NCBI GenBank assembly: GCA_020444245.1 | Contig: JAHLLI010000027.1 | Span: 1 to 32,840 of the forward strand | Direction of reading: 5' to 3' | Length of the DNA: 32,840 nt | Source: Actinomycetales bacterium | GTDB lineage: Bacteria; Actinomycetota; Actinomycetes; Actinomycetales; Cellulomonadaceae | Shown here: positions 7,233-16,585 of the stretch, one piece after another | Layout of the letters: each line of letters begins with the position of its first letter | Position numbering within the stretch: position 1 is the first letter of the stretch | Notes under the pieces: generated by a model | What the model was told of the DNA's origin: nothing | Seen by the model: the letters and a program-made list of their open reading frames with translations, nothing else | Database searches by the model: none | Program-made: the position numbers and the translations under genes

Positions 7233-8594
7233 GTGGGCGATGGCGCTCGGGAGCGGGGGCGCGAGCTGCGCGGGGCCGTGCAGCGCAGCAGCCACGGCGA
7301 GTGGGCAACCCCAGTCGACCGGCCCGACCCGGTCGCGACGGTGCTGGCCCAGGACCGGACGCGGTTGCCGTTCCTCGTGCCGGTGCGGCACACGCGCATG
7401 GCGCAGTCCGAGCTCGCCTTCTACCGCGGCGCCGCGGCGATCATGGCGGCGGACCTCGCCCGCACCCCGGTGACCGGGCTGGACGCACAGATCTGCGGTG
7501 ACGCGCACCTGTCGAACTTCGGCGTCTACGGGTCGCCCGAGCGGGACCTGGTGTTCGACGTCAACGACTTCGACGAGACGTCGCCCGGCCCGTGGGAGTG
7601 GGACGTCAAGCGGCTCGTCGCCAGCTTCGCCATCGCCGCCCGGCACAACGCCTACCCGGACGACCAGCAGCGCGAGCTGCCGCGCCTCGCCGCTGCCGCG
7701 TACCGCGAGGCCGTGCGGGCGTTCGCGTCCGCGGCGTACACCGACGTCTGGTACGCGCACCTGGACGTCGAGCAGATCGCTGACGCCTTCCGTGACCAGC
7801 TCACCGCGAAGGAGCGCCGCCGCGGCGAGCGCTTCGTCCGCAGGACGCGGTCGGCCACGAGCCTGCGGGCGTTCGACGCGCTGGTGGAGCGCGGCCCGGA
7901 CGGCTACCGGATCGCCGCGCAGCCTCCGCTGCTCGTGCCGGTGCGGGACCTGTCCGCGTCCCAAGGGCGCGATGCCCTCGTCGAGGCGGTGCACGCAGAG
8001 CTCGAGGCGTACCTGGCGTCGGTCCCCGACCACATCGCCGTGCTGCTGCGCCGCTACCGGTACCTGGACGCCGCGCTGAAGGCGGTCGGGGTCGGGTCGG
8101 TGGGCACCCGGTGCTTCGTGGTGCTGCTCGAGGGGCGCGACGAGCACGACCCCCTGTTCCTCCAGGTCAAGGAGGCCGGCAGGTCCGTCCTCGAGGACCA
8201 CCTCCCGCCCGGGCCGTACCGGCACCACGGGCGCCGCGTGGTCGAGGGGCAGCGCCTGATGCAGGCCGTCAGCGACTCGTTCCTCGGCTGGAACGAGGGC
8301 ACGGCAGGCACGCACTACTACTGGCGCCAGCTCAAGGACATGAAGGGGTCGTTCGAGGTGGAGGGTGTCGCGCCCGAGGCGCTCGCCCGCTACGCGCGGC
8401 TGTGCGGCTGGACCCTCGCTCGGGCGCACGCCAGGTCCGGCGACGTCGACGCGATCGCCGGGTACCTCGGGTCCGGGAACGCGTTCGACGCGGCGATGGC
8501 CCGGTTCGCCTCGGCGTACGCCGAGCAGAACGCGGCCGACTTCGCGGCGTTCACCGAGGCGATCGCCAGCGGTCGGGTGGACGCGGGGGCGTGA
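7233..8594 (+). CDS. DUF2252 family protein (kinase-like fold)
   Basis: About 453 residues. Family markers are clear: SSHGEWATPVDRPDP near the start, AFYRGAAAIMAADL, then GDAHLSNFG (about 89-97), NDFDE (about 111-115), and VKEAGRSVLEDHL later. GDAHLSNFG and NDFDE resemble the HGDxxxxN and DFD active-site motifs of aminoglycoside phosphotransferase-like kinases. That is why DUF2252 is thought to have a kinase-like fold; no substrate is known. I chose the GTG at 7233 because AAGGAGG lies five bases upstream; an in-frame ATG at 7191 would add 14 residues. It converges on the PucR-type gene, leaving only 15 bases between stops. Confidence 0.9.
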   Translation: MGDGARERGRELRGAVQRSSHGEWATPVDRPDPVATVLAQDRTRLPFLVPVRHTRMAQSELAFYRGAAAIMAADLARTPVTGLDAQICGDAHLSNFGVYGSPERDLVFDVNDFDETSPGPWEWDVKRLVASFAIAARHNAYPDDQQRELPRLAAAAYREAVRAFASAAYTDVWYAHLDVEQIADAFRDQLTAKERRRGERFVRRTRSATSLRAFDALVERGPDGYRIAAQPPLLVPVRDLSASQGRDALVEAVHAELEAYLASVPDHIAVLLRRYRYLDAALKAVGVGSVGTRCFVVLLEGRDEHDPLFLQVKEAGRSVLEDHLPPGPYRHHGRRVVEGQRLMQAVSDSFLGWNEGTAGTHYYWRQLKDMKGSFEVEGVAPEALARYARLCGWTLARAHARSGDVDAIAGYLGSGNAFDAAMARFASAYAEQNAADFAAFTEAIASGRVDAGA

Positions 8595-8609
8595 CCCTGC
8601 GCCTGCGGG

Positions 8610-9812
8610 TCAGGGCGCCTGACGCCGCGATCGGTCGGCCAGGACGAGCGCGAGCTCGAAGCGGGCGTCGGCGTCGTCAAGGTCGTCGCCGAGCAGCTCG
8701 CGGAGCTGACGGACCCGGTAGCTGACGGTCTGTGGGTGGACGCGCAGCTCGTCGGCGACGGCGGTGCGGGAGCCCCAGTGGCGCAGCCAGGCGTGCAGCG
8801 TGTCGAGGTGTCGCTCGCGGGTCTGCTCGGGCAGCGCGGCGAAGGGCGCCAGCCGGCGTTCGGCGAGCAGGGCGAAGGCGGCCGGCTCGCCGCGCAGCGC
8901 CAGCGTCGCGAGGTGGTCCTCGGCGAACACCGGGTCGCCCGGGTCGGCGCCCGCCCCCGCCTCGGCGCCGTCGGACGTCAGGCGCGCGGTGAGCTCGGCG
9001 AGCCTGACCGCTTGGGGCACCCGTGCCCAGTCGACGGTGACGCCGACCACCGCACCCCTGCCCCGCAGCGTCCGGGCGAGCTGCTCCCGCGAGGCCGGCC
9101 GCCCCTGCCGGAGCAGCAGGACGGAGTCGCGCTCGCGCTCGAGGACCACTGCCTCGTCGCGGTACCGGAACTGCGCCTGCCGGGTCTGCTCGGGGGGCAG
9201 CAGGATCGGGACGATGCCGTCGATCCGGCGCCACCCGATGCCCTCCGCGGCGGCGAGGACGGCCCGCTCGGGCGCGCTGCCGCGCACCAGCACCTCCGCG
9301 AGCAGCCGGCGCCGCCGGTCCCGCTCGCCCGCCTGCGCGCGCAGCTGGAGGGTGAAGCCGTCGGTGGTGGCGGCGACCAGCTCGTCGACGTAGGCGGTGA
9401 TCGCGTCGGACAGGTCGATGAGGTCCGCGGTGGACAGCGGCCGGGCCTGCGCCAGCGCGTCGGAGGTCTCCCGGAACATCACGCGCGCCGAGGTCCGCAG
9501 CGCGGCGAGCAGCGTCTCGGGCGCACGGTCCTCACGGGCCTCGGCCGCCCCGAGGTCCACGAAGGTCTCGCGCACGCCGTCGGGCAGAGCCGGCTCGTCG
9601 GTCCCGACGAGGTCGACGAACCGGTCCAGGGCGACCGTGACCCCGCGGTGGACGTCCTGGGCGATCTTCGCGTCGTCGATCCCGGCGTAGATCGTCCCCG
9701 TGATCTCGCCGGCCACCGCGTCCACGATCGCCGCCATCCGGTCGCGCAGCGCCGGGGCCAGGGCTGCGGGCAGCCGCTGCCACGGGGTCCGGGACACGAC
9801 GGGGTCGGGCAC
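8610..9812 (-). CDS. PucR-type helix-turn-helix transcriptional regulator
   Basis: The 400-residue protein has a helical N-terminal half containing IYAGIDDAKIAQDVHRG and a C-terminal PucR-type HTH (about residues 345-385): SRTAVADELRVHPQTVSYRV followed by RQLRELLGDDLDD. That ending is diagnostic of the PucR_2 HTH found in actinobacterial regulators of catabolic genes. The start is the GTG at 9812, with no clear Shine-Dalgarno. It is transcribed away from the aldolase-aminotransferase gene across about 115 bases that contain an inverted repeat, so it very likely regulates the aldolase-kinase-transporter operon. The inducer is unknown. Confidence 0.9.
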   Translation of the reverse strand: MPDPVVSRTPWQRLPAALAPALRDRMAAIVDAVAGEITGTIYAGIDDAKIAQDVHRGVTVALDRFVDLVGTDEPALPDGVRETFVDLGAAEAREDRAPETLLAALRTSARVMFRETSDALAQARPLSTADLIDLSDAITAYVDELVAATTDGFTLQLRAQAGERDRRRRLLAEVLVRGSAPERAVLAAAEGIGWRRIDGIVPILLPPEQTRQAQFRYRDEAVVLERERDSVLLLRQGRPASREQLARTLRGRGAVVGVTVDWARVPQAVRLAELTARLTSDGAEAGAGADPGDPVFAEDHLATLALRGEPAAFALLAERRLAPFAALPEQTRERHLDTLHAWLRHWGSRTAVADELRVHPQTVSYRVRQLRELLGDDLDDADARFELALVLADRSRRQAP

Positions 9813-9822
9813 GCAGCGACGT

Positions 9823-9837
9823 TATCAAGCGGTGATA
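9823..9837. promoter_or_regulatory. Candidate operator in the PucR/aldolase divergent region
   Basis: TATCA-AGCGG-TGATA is a perfect 5-bp inverted repeat in the divergent promoter region, ten bases upstream of the PucR-type GTG start. It is the AT-rich patch of the gap, so it may also overlap a -10 element. Assignment to the regulator is inference. Confidence 0.35.
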
Positions 9838-9927
9838 GTCATCTGCCGGATGGATGGGCTTCCGGGGACGTAGGAATCGGAGTTTGGACCGGCGATGATA
9901 GAAGGAGCCTCACGCCAGGGAGATCTC

Positions 9928-12192
9928 ATGGAGCATGCCGCGTCCCGCCAGCACGTGGTGGACATGTGCCGCACGATGCTCGAGCGGGGCTACCTCAAGG
10001 CGACCGAGGGCAACGTGTCCGTGCGGATCCCCGGCCGACGGCTCTACGCCGTCACCCCGAGCAACTACGACTACGACAAGATGCGCGCCGAGGACGTCTG
10101 CATCGTCGACTTCGACGGCAAGCACGTCACCGACGGGTCGGGCCCGGCCATGGCGCCCTCCATCGAGGCGGGCATGCACGCCAACGTGTACCGGGTACGC
10201 CCGGACGTGCACGCGATCGTGCACACCCACCAGCCCTACGCCTCGGCGCTCGCCTTCCTGCGCCGCGAGATCCCGGCGCTGACCGACGAGCAGGTCCGCT
10301 TCCTCGGCAAGCGGGTGGCCATCGTCGACTACGCGCCGGCGGGCACCGGGTTCCTCGCCAAGAACGTGGAGAAGAAGGTCGCGGGCGGCGACAACGCCTT
10401 CATCATCGCCAACCACGGCGTCGTCGCCCTGGGCACCGACCCCGACCGCGCCGTGTTCAACATGGCCCTGCTGGAGAAGGTGTCGATCGCCTACCTGCTC
10501 AGCCTGCTCACCGAGACCGGCAAGGTCCACACCATCCCCGACTGGGTGCGGGAGATCGCCTTCGCCAAGCTCCGCAAGGACGAGAAGCGGATCGCCGCCC
10601 AGATCACCGAAGCGGTTCCCCCCGCCCGGTTCCCGGCCGACGAGGAGCTCCCCAGCGCCGATGCGGCTGCTGCTCGGCTCGTCGGCCGGGAACCACCTCT
10701 CCCCGAGACCCGGGTGGTCGAGGTCCCCGGGAGCGAGTCGGCCCGGCTCGGCTACGCGATCAGCGAGTACCCGGACGTCGAGGACGTCATGCGGCGCCTG
10801 CGCGCCCTGCTCGCCCAGCCCGTCCGAGGGCTGCGGCACGACGCCCTGCTCGACGTGCTCGACTACTTCGAGACCAAGTGCACGGCCAGCCGTGAGATCA
10901 CCGACCGCGCCAAGGCGCGCATCCCCGGCGGCGTGCAGCACAACCTGGCGTTCAACTACCCGTTCCCGCTGGCCGTCTCCAAGGCCGAGGGCGCGCACCT
11001 GACCGACCGGGACGGCAACACCTACATCGACTTCCTGCAGGCCGGTGCGCCGACCATCCTGGGCAGCAACTACGCCCCGGTGAACGAGCGGGTGGCCGAG
11101 GTGGTCGCCGAGTCGGGGCCGGTCACCGGGCTGTTCCACGAGTACGAGCTGCGGCTCGCCGAGACCATCCACCGGTACATGCCCCACGTCGAGATGTACC
11201 GGTCGCTCGGCTCGGGCACGGAGGCCGCGATGGCCGCGGTCCGCGCGGCGCGCGCGTTCACCGGCAAGAAGGTCGTGATCAAGGTCGGCGGCGCGTACCA
11301 CGGCTGGTCCGACACCCTCGTGTACGGGCTTCGGGTGCCCGGCACCTTCCGGATGAACGCCAAGGGCATCCCGTTCGGCGCGACGAGCGAGACCCGCGAG
11401 GTCTTCCCGCACGACCTCGGGGCGCTGAGGCGCAAGCTCGTCGAGAACCGGGTCCGTGGCGGCACGGCCGCCGTGATCGTCGAGCCGCTGGGACCCGAGT
11501 CGGGGACCCGCCCCGCCCCGTACGACTTCAACGCGCGGGTCCGTGAGCTGTGCGACGAGTTCGGCGCCCTGCTGATCTTCGACGAGGTCGTCACGGGCTT
11601 CCGGGTCGGGATGGGTGGCTGCGCCGGGTACTTCGGCGTCACCCCGGACCTCACGGTGTTCGGCAAGGCGGTCGCGGGAGGCTACCCGATGGCGGGCGGC
11701 GTCGGCGGGCGGTCCGACGTGATGGCCGTGTTCGGCTCCGGCCTGGACGGCAAGTCCGGTGCGCACGTGCAGGTGGGCGGCACGCTGTCGGCCAACCCGC
11801 TGTCCTGCGCCGCGGGGTACTTCGCCATCGAGGAGATGGCGCGGACCAATGCCCCGGTGATCGCCGGGCGGGCCGGCGACCGGCTCACCCGCGGTCTGCA
11901 GCGGCTCATCGACAAGCACGGGCTGCCGTACGTCGCCTACAACCAAGGCTCGATCGTCCACCTGGAGTCCAGTGGCGTGATGCTGCTCGACATGCACAAC
12001 CCGCTCAAGCTCCTCAAGGAGAAGGACTCCCGCAAGGAGGTCATGGAGCAGATGGGCGCCGCCTACACGGCGCACGGCATCATCACCCTGGCGGGGTCGC
12101 GGCTGTACACCTCGATGGCCGACACCGACGCCGTCATCGACGACGCCCTGAGCCGGTTCGACGAGGTCTTCGCCCTGGTGGAGGGCGTCTAG
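9928..12192 (+). CDS. Fused class II aldolase / class III PLP aminotransferase
   Basis: A 754-residue two-enzyme fusion. Residues about 5-225 are a class II (zinc) aldolase/adducin domain: TEGNVSVR, Glu80 in PSIEAGMH, zinc histidines His99 and His101 in VHTHQPY, and His163 in ANHGVVALG. After a ~90-residue linker, residues about 320-750 form a class III aminotransferase close to glutamate-1-semialdehyde aminomutases: GSGTEA (about 429-433), YHGW, Asp552 in FDEVVTGFRVG, and the likely PLP lysine Lys580 in VFGKAVAGGYPMAGG. Both active sites look complete. I chose the ATG at 9928 because GGGAGA lies six bases upstream; an ATG at 9895 is also in frame. It is followed by an FGGY kinase and an MFS transporter, suggesting catabolism of an amino-polyol or similar; the substrate is not known. 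Confidence 0.9.
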   Translation: MEHAASRQHVVDMCRTMLERGYLKATEGNVSVRIPGRRLYAVTPSNYDYDKMRAEDVCIVDFDGKHVTDGSGPAMAPSIEAGMHANVYRVRPDVHAIVHTHQPYASALAFLRREIPALTDEQVRFLGKRVAIVDYAPAGTGFLAKNVEKKVAGGDNAFIIANHGVVALGTDPDRAVFNMALLEKVSIAYLLSLLTETGKVHTIPDWVREIAFAKLRKDEKRIAAQITEAVPPARFPADEELPSADAAAARLVGREPPLPETRVVEVPGSESARLGYAISEYPDVEDVMRRLRALLAQPVRGLRHDALLDVLDYFETKCTASREITDRAKARIPGGVQHNLAFNYPFPLAVSKAEGAHLTDRDGNTYIDFLQAGAPTILGSNYAPVNERVAEVVAESGPVTGLFHEYELRLAETIHRYMPHVEMYRSLGSGTEAAMAAVRAARAFTGKKVVIKVGGAYHGWSDTLVYGLRVPGTFRMNAKGIPFGATSETREVFPHDLGALRRKLVENRVRGGTAAVIVEPLGPESGTRPAPYDFNARVRELCDEFGALLIFDEVVTGFRVGMGGCAGYFGVTPDLTVFGKAVAGGYPMAGGVGGRSDVMAVFGSGLDGKSGAHVQVGGTLSANPLSCAAGYFAIEEMARTNAPVIAGRAGDRLTRGLQRLIDKHGLPYVAYNQGSIVHLESSGVMLLDMHNPLKLLKEKDSRKEVMEQMGAAYTAHGIITLAGSRLYTSMADTDAVIDDALSRFDEVFALVEGV

Positions 12193-12232
12193 TGCGTCGT
12201 AGGGTCGCGAGGTGCCGGACCGCGGGGCGCCG

Positions 12233-13825
12233 ATGAGCGACGACCGCTACGTCCTCGGGGTCGACCTCGGCACCGGCGGCCCCAAGGTCGCCCTGATGGG
12301 CGTCGGCGGCCACCTGGTGGGGCACGAGAAGGAGAAGGTGCCGCTGATCCTGCAGCCCGGGGGCGGTGCCGAGCAGGATCCCCAGGCGTGGTGGGACGCC
12401 ATCGTCGCGTGCACCCGCAGGCTCCTGGAACGGCACGGCGTGGGCGCCGACGCCGTCTCCGCGATCTGCATGAGCAGCCAGTGGGGCGGCCTGGTGCCGG
12501 TCGACGCGGCCGGCCGCCACCTGCACAACGCCCTGATCTGGATGGACGCCCGTGGCGAGCCGTACTCGCGGGCGCTGACCTCGGGCGGGATCACCGTGCC
12601 GGGCGCCGGGTACAACGCCAGGGCGCTGCGCCAGTGGATCACCAAGACCGGCGGGGTGCCGTCCCGCTCGGGCAAGGACCCCGTGGGTCAGGCCCAGTGG
12701 CTGCGGCACCACCGGCCGGACGTCTACTCGGCGACGGCCTACCTGCTCGACGTGCCCGAGTACCTCACCATGCGCCTCACGGGCCGCGCGGTGGCCGGGT
12801 ACGACACGGCGGTCCTGCGCTGGTGCACCGACAACCGCGACCCGGCGGCCGTCCGGTGGGATGCCGACCTGGTGCGACGCTCGGGGTTCGACGTCGACAA
12901 GCTGCCCGAGCTGGTGCCGCCGGCCTCGGTCGTGGGGACCCTCACGCAGGAGTCGGCGGCCGAGCTCGGGCTCGGGCCGCAGGTGCAGGTGGTGGCCGGC
13001 ACCGGTGACACCACCGCGGCCGCCGTCGGCGCCGGTGCGGTCGAGGACTACGCGGCGCACCTGTACATCGGCACGTCGGCCTGGCTGAGCTGCCACGTCC
13101 CGTACAAGCGCACGGACCTGATGCGCAACATCGCCTCGCTGCCCGCCGTCGTGCCGGGCCGGTACTGGGTGGCGACGGTCCAGGACGTCGCGGGCAAGGC
13201 GATCGACTGGCTCATCGACAACGTCGTCTACCCGGACGACGCGATGGGCGACGGCACGCCGCGGCCGGACGACGCCCTCGACCGGGTGAACGCGCTGGCC
13301 ATCACCTCGCCGCCCGGTGCCAACGGCGTCGTCTTCGCCCCCTGGCTCAACGGCGAGCGGACCCCGGTCGACGACCCGCACGTGCGTGGCGGGTGGGTGG
13401 GGGTGTCGCTCGAGACCTCGCGGGCCGACCTGGTCCGGGCGGTGTTCGAGGGCATCGCCCTCAACGCCCGCTGGATGAAGGACGCGGTCGAGCGGTTCGT
13501 CCGCAAGGAGCTGCCCGACGGCTTCTCCGCCCTCACCTACGTCGGCGGGGGCGCCCAGTCGGACCTGTGGTGCCAGACGCTGGCCGACGTGCTCGGCTGC
13601 ACCGTGCGCCAGGCCGCCGACCCGGTGCTCGCCAACGCCCGCGGGGCCGCGTTCCTCGCCGCGATCGGCACGGGGGAGCTGGCCTGGTCCGACATCCCTG
13701 GCCTGGTCCGCATCACCCGCACCTACGAGCCGGACCCGGCGTCGGCGGCGGTCCACGACCGCAGCTATCGGACGTTCACCGGCCTGTACCGCAAGGTCAA
13801 GGGCCTGTACCGCGACCGGCGGTGA
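12233..13825 (+). CDS. FGGY-family carbohydrate kinase (xylulokinase-like)
   Basis: About 530 residues with the two-domain FGGY layout. The N-terminal phosphate motif is VLGVDLGTGG; MSSQWGG and LIWMDARG follow in FGGY_N. In FGGY_C, AGTGDTTAAAVGAG binds phosphate, and LTYVGGGAQSDLWCQTLADV is the usual adenosine-binding segment. It resembles xylulokinases, but substrate cannot be read from sequence. The gene starts 40 bases after the aldolase-aminotransferase stop. The ATG at 12233 gives the typical N-terminus; an in-frame GTG at 12212 with AGGG upstream is the alternative. It should phosphorylate a sugar or polyol intermediate made or cleaved by the upstream fusion enzyme. Confidence 0.9.
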   Translation: MSDDRYVLGVDLGTGGPKVALMGVGGHLVGHEKEKVPLILQPGGGAEQDPQAWWDAIVACTRRLLERHGVGADAVSAICMSSQWGGLVPVDAAGRHLHNALIWMDARGEPYSRALTSGGITVPGAGYNARALRQWITKTGGVPSRSGKDPVGQAQWLRHHRPDVYSATAYLLDVPEYLTMRLTGRAVAGYDTAVLRWCTDNRDPAAVRWDADLVRRSGFDVDKLPELVPPASVVGTLTQESAAELGLGPQVQVVAGTGDTTAAAVGAGAVEDYAAHLYIGTSAWLSCHVPYKRTDLMRNIASLPAVVPGRYWVATVQDVAGKAIDWLIDNVVYPDDAMGDGTPRPDDALDRVNALAITSPPGANGVVFAPWLNGERTPVDDPHVRGGWVGVSLETSRADLVRAVFEGIALNARWMKDAVERFVRKELPDGFSALTYVGGGAQSDLWCQTLADVLGCTVRQAADPVLANARGAAFLAAIGTGELAWSDIPGLVRITRTYEPDPASAAVHDRSYRTFTGLYRKVKGLYRDRR

Positions 13826-13869
13826 CGGGCGACGACGACCGCACCGACAACCCTCCGGAGGGAGACGCC

Positions 13870-15093
13870 GTGAGCTCGGAGCACCGGCTGTACGGGTACC
13901 GCTGGGTGGTGCTGGCCGTCTTCATGCTGGTCAACGTCACGATCCAGATCCTGTGGATCTCGTACGCCCCGATCACCGGGCCCGCCGCCGCGTTCTACGG
14001 CGTCTCCGACCTGCAGATCGGCCTGCTGGCGATGACGTTCATGATCGCCTTCATCCCGCTGTCGATCCCCGCGTCGTGGGTGATCGACACGTACGGCTTC
14101 CGGGTCGCGGTGGGGATCGGCGTCGCGCTGATGGGCGTGTTCGGGCTGCTGCGCGGCTTCGCCGGCGAGAGCTACGGGCTGGTGCTCGGCGCGACGATCG
14201 GCATCGCCGTCGCCCAGCCGTTCCTGCTCAACGCGTGGACCACGGTCCCCGCGAAGTGGTTCCCGGTGGGTGGCCGCGCGACGGCGGTCGGGCTGGTGAC
14301 GCTGGCCAACCTGGTCGGCACCGCGATCGGGATGGCGCTCACGCCGGTGCTCGTCGAGTCCATGCCGATCCCCACCGTCCAGCTGATCTACGGCGCGGTG
14401 GCCGCCGGCAGCGCGGTGCTGTTCCTGGCGCTCGCGCGCGAGGCGCCGCCGACGCCGCCGGGCGAGCCCGGGTCCGAGGTCAGGGCGCTCGCGTTCGAGG
14501 GGCTCCGGCACGCCCTGAAGGTCCGGCCGTTCCTGCTCATGCTGGCCGTCGCGCTCATCGGCCTGGGGATCTTCAACGGCATCAACACGTGGATCGAGAA
14601 CATCATCCGGCCGCGGGGCTTCACGCCCACCGACGCCGGGACGCTGGGCGCCGTGATGATCGTCGGCGGGCTGGTGGGCGCCGTCGTGATCCCCGCGCTG
14701 TCCGACCGGCAGCACAAGCGCCAGCGGTACCTCATGGTCGCGGTGGTCGGGGCGATCCCGGGCCTGCTGGGGCTGACCTTCGCGACGTCGCCGGCGCTGC
14801 TGTACGCCTCCGCGTTGGTGCTGGGGTTCTTCCTGGTCAGCGCGCTGCCGGTGGGCATGCAGTACTCGGCCGAGATCACCTACCCGACCCCGGAGGCCAC
14901 CTCCAACGGCCTGATCCAGCCGTTCGGCCAGGGGGCCGTGGTGTTCGTGTACGTCATGGAGGCGATGCAGAGCGCCGACGGCTCGTTCACACCGTCGCTG
15001 CTGCTCGCGGCCGGGTTGCTGGTGGTCAGCGCCGTACTGGTGACGCGGATGCCCGACCCGCAGGAGGTGCGGGACCGGGTGTCGGCGGGCTGA
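13870..15093 (+). CDS. MFS transporter
   Basis: The 407-residue protein has about twelve hydrophobic segments, beginning with WVVLAVFMLVNVTIQILWIS and IGLLAMTFMIAFIPLSIPAS. A central charged loop (about 185-215) separates two six-helix halves, and SDRQHKRQR marks the cytoplasmic loop after helix 8. The start is the GTG at 13870, preceded by a strong GGAGGGAG; longer open frames to the left overlap the kinase gene and are spurious. It lies 44 bases after the FGGY kinase in the same operon and probably imports its substrate. Confidence 0.92.
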   Translation: MSSEHRLYGYRWVVLAVFMLVNVTIQILWISYAPITGPAAAFYGVSDLQIGLLAMTFMIAFIPLSIPASWVIDTYGFRVAVGIGVALMGVFGLLRGFAGESYGLVLGATIGIAVAQPFLLNAWTTVPAKWFPVGGRATAVGLVTLANLVGTAIGMALTPVLVESMPIPTVQLIYGAVAAGSAVLFLALAREAPPTPPGEPGSEVRALAFEGLRHALKVRPFLLMLAVALIGLGIFNGINTWIENIIRPRGFTPTDAGTLGAVMIVGGLVGAVVIPALSDRQHKRQRYLMVAVVGAIPGLLGLTFATSPALLYASALVLGFFLVSALPVGMQYSAEITYPTPEATSNGLIQPFGQGAVVFVYVMEAMQSADGSFTPSLLLAAGLLVVSAVLVTRMPDPQEVRDRVSAG

Positions 15094-15139
15094 GCGCCCG
15101 CCGACCCGGCGCGCCTCGCGGTGCGCCCGCCGCAGGGCC

Positions 15140-15186
15140 GATCGTGGAAACTCTTGCGCAGCTGCTGCGTCGGAACTTCCACGATC
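15140..15186. repeat. 47-bp near-palindrome between the MFS and rtcB genes
   Basis: The outer arms GATCGTGGAA (15140-15149) and TTCCACGATC (15177-15186) pair perfectly. The inner CGCAGC/GCTGCG also pairs, so almost the whole stretch can fold as one hairpin. It lies 47 bases after the MFS stop and could end that operon's transcripts, but it lacks a T-run. The arms share ATCGyGGAA with the inverted repeat at 1031-1135, so both may belong to one dispersed repeat family. Confidence 0.6.
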
Positions 15187-15390
15187 AGCGCGCCGTGGCC
15201 CGATCAGGTGGTGGCTCGTGCGGGTTGCCCTCGTGCGGGGTGGAGGCGGTCACCGCACGCCGTGCCGCACCCGCACGATGGTCGGGTGTGCCGCCCGGCA
15301 CACCGCCCGGTCCCGAAATGCCCTGGGCCCGCTCCGGCCTCGACGCGATCATGGTCGTCGCACGTCACCAACCAGTGAGGAGAAGGCATC

Positions 15391-16572
15391 ATGACGCGGC
15401 ACCTGTCCGAGTCGCTGATCTCGTGGGCGTCGATCCTGGAGGACGACACCCGGGACCAGGCGATCCGAACGAGCGCCATGCCCTTCATCTACCCGCACAT
15501 GGCGCTCATGCCCGACGCCCACCTCGGCAAGGGCGCGACGGTCGGGTCGGTGATCCCGACCCGCGGAGCGATCATCCCCGCTGCCGTCGGCGTCGACATC
15601 GGCTGTGGCATGGACGCCGTCCTGACCCAGTGGACCAAGGACGACGTCCTCGCGACCGGCTCGCCGTTGTCGGGTCTGCGTGAGGGCATCGAGGCGCGCG
15701 TCCCGCTGTCGGCGGGCGTCTACAACCACGCGCTGACCGAGACCGCGTCGGCGAGGGTCGACGCGCTCGGCGAGCGGGCCGCCGCGCTGGAGATCCCGGA
15801 CCCCGGCTCGTTCGCCGGGAACTGGGCGCTCCAGCTGGGTTCGCTCGGCTCCGGGAACCACTTCATCGAGGTGAGCCTGGACGAGCAGGACCGGGTGTGG
15901 CTGTTCCTGCACTCGGGGTCGCGCGGTGTGGGCAACAAGATCGCGACCCACCACATCAAGGTGGCCCGGGACCTCATGAGCCGGTACTTCATCCGGCTCG
16001 AGGACCCGGACCTCGCCTACCTGGTGGAGGGCACCGACGAGTTCTGGGCGTACATCCGTGCGCTGCGCTGGGCTCAGGAGTTCGCCCGCCAGAACCGGGC
16101 CGAGATGATGGACCGGGCCGTGGACGCGATCGCCGCGTTCATGGGCGAGGACGTGGAGCGCCGAGAGGCGATCTCGTGCCACCACAACTACACCGAGCAG
16201 GAGAACCACTTCGGCAAGAAGGTCTGGCTGTCGCGCAAGGGCGCGATCGATGCCCACGAGGGCGTCATGGGCCTTATCCCGGGCTCGATGGGCACCCGCT
16301 CGTACGTGGTCGAGGGCAAGGGGAACCGCGTCGCACTCTGCTCGGCGCCGCACGGCGCGGGGCGCGAGTACAGCCGGTCCCGGGCCCGCAGGACGTTCAC
16401 GTTCGCCCAGCTCGAGGAGGCGATGGAGGGCATCGAGTACCGGCGGACCGAGGCCTTCCTCGACGAGATCCCCGCGGCGTACAAGGACATCGACGTCGTG
16501 ATGGCCGACGCCGCGGACCTCGTCTCGGTCCGGCACGAGCTGCGTCAGATCGTCAACGTGAAGGGCGACTGA
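15391..16572 (+). CDS. rtcB: RtcB family RNA-splicing ligase
   Basis: The 393-residue protein matches RtcB throughout. Motifs in order are MPDAHLGKG, the metal-binding VGVDIGCGMD (Asp69 and Cys72), GSLGSGNHFIE, HSGSRGVGNKI, HHNYTEQE, GLIPGSMGTRSYVV, and SAPHGAGREYSRSRAR with the guanylylated histidine. RtcB seals RNA 2',3'-cyclic-phosphate and 5'-OH ends using GTP and Mn2+, in tRNA or RNA repair. The ATG at 15391 follows GAGGAGAAGG. No RtcA, archease or RtcR regulator gene is adjacent. It converges on the alpha/beta hydrolase gene with 13 bases between stops. Confidence 0.94.
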   Translation: MTRHLSESLISWASILEDDTRDQAIRTSAMPFIYPHMALMPDAHLGKGATVGSVIPTRGAIIPAAVGVDIGCGMDAVLTQWTKDDVLATGSPLSGLREGIEARVPLSAGVYNHALTETASARVDALGERAAALEIPDPGSFAGNWALQLGSLGSGNHFIEVSLDEQDRVWLFLHSGSRGVGNKIATHHIKVARDLMSRYFIRLEDPDLAYLVEGTDEFWAYIRALRWAQEFARQNRAEMMDRAVDAIAAFMGEDVERREAISCHHNYTEQENHFGKKVWLSRKGAIDAHEGVMGLIPGSMGTRSYVVEGKGNRVALCSAPHGAGREYSRSRARRTFTFAQLEEAMEGIEYRRTEAFLDEIPAAYKDIDVVMADAADLVSVRHELRQIVNVKGD

Positions 16573-16585
16573 AGCGGGGTCGGCG

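Noticed and set aside
8736-10895. A 719-codon plus-strand frame spanning the PucR and aldolase regions
   Set aside because: It crosses a divergent promoter region and overlaps two genes with clear domains in other frames.
9910-12075. A 721-codon minus-strand frame opposite the aldolase-aminotransferase gene
   Set aside because: The plus-strand gene has two complete enzyme domains; the antisense frame has no recognisable motif.
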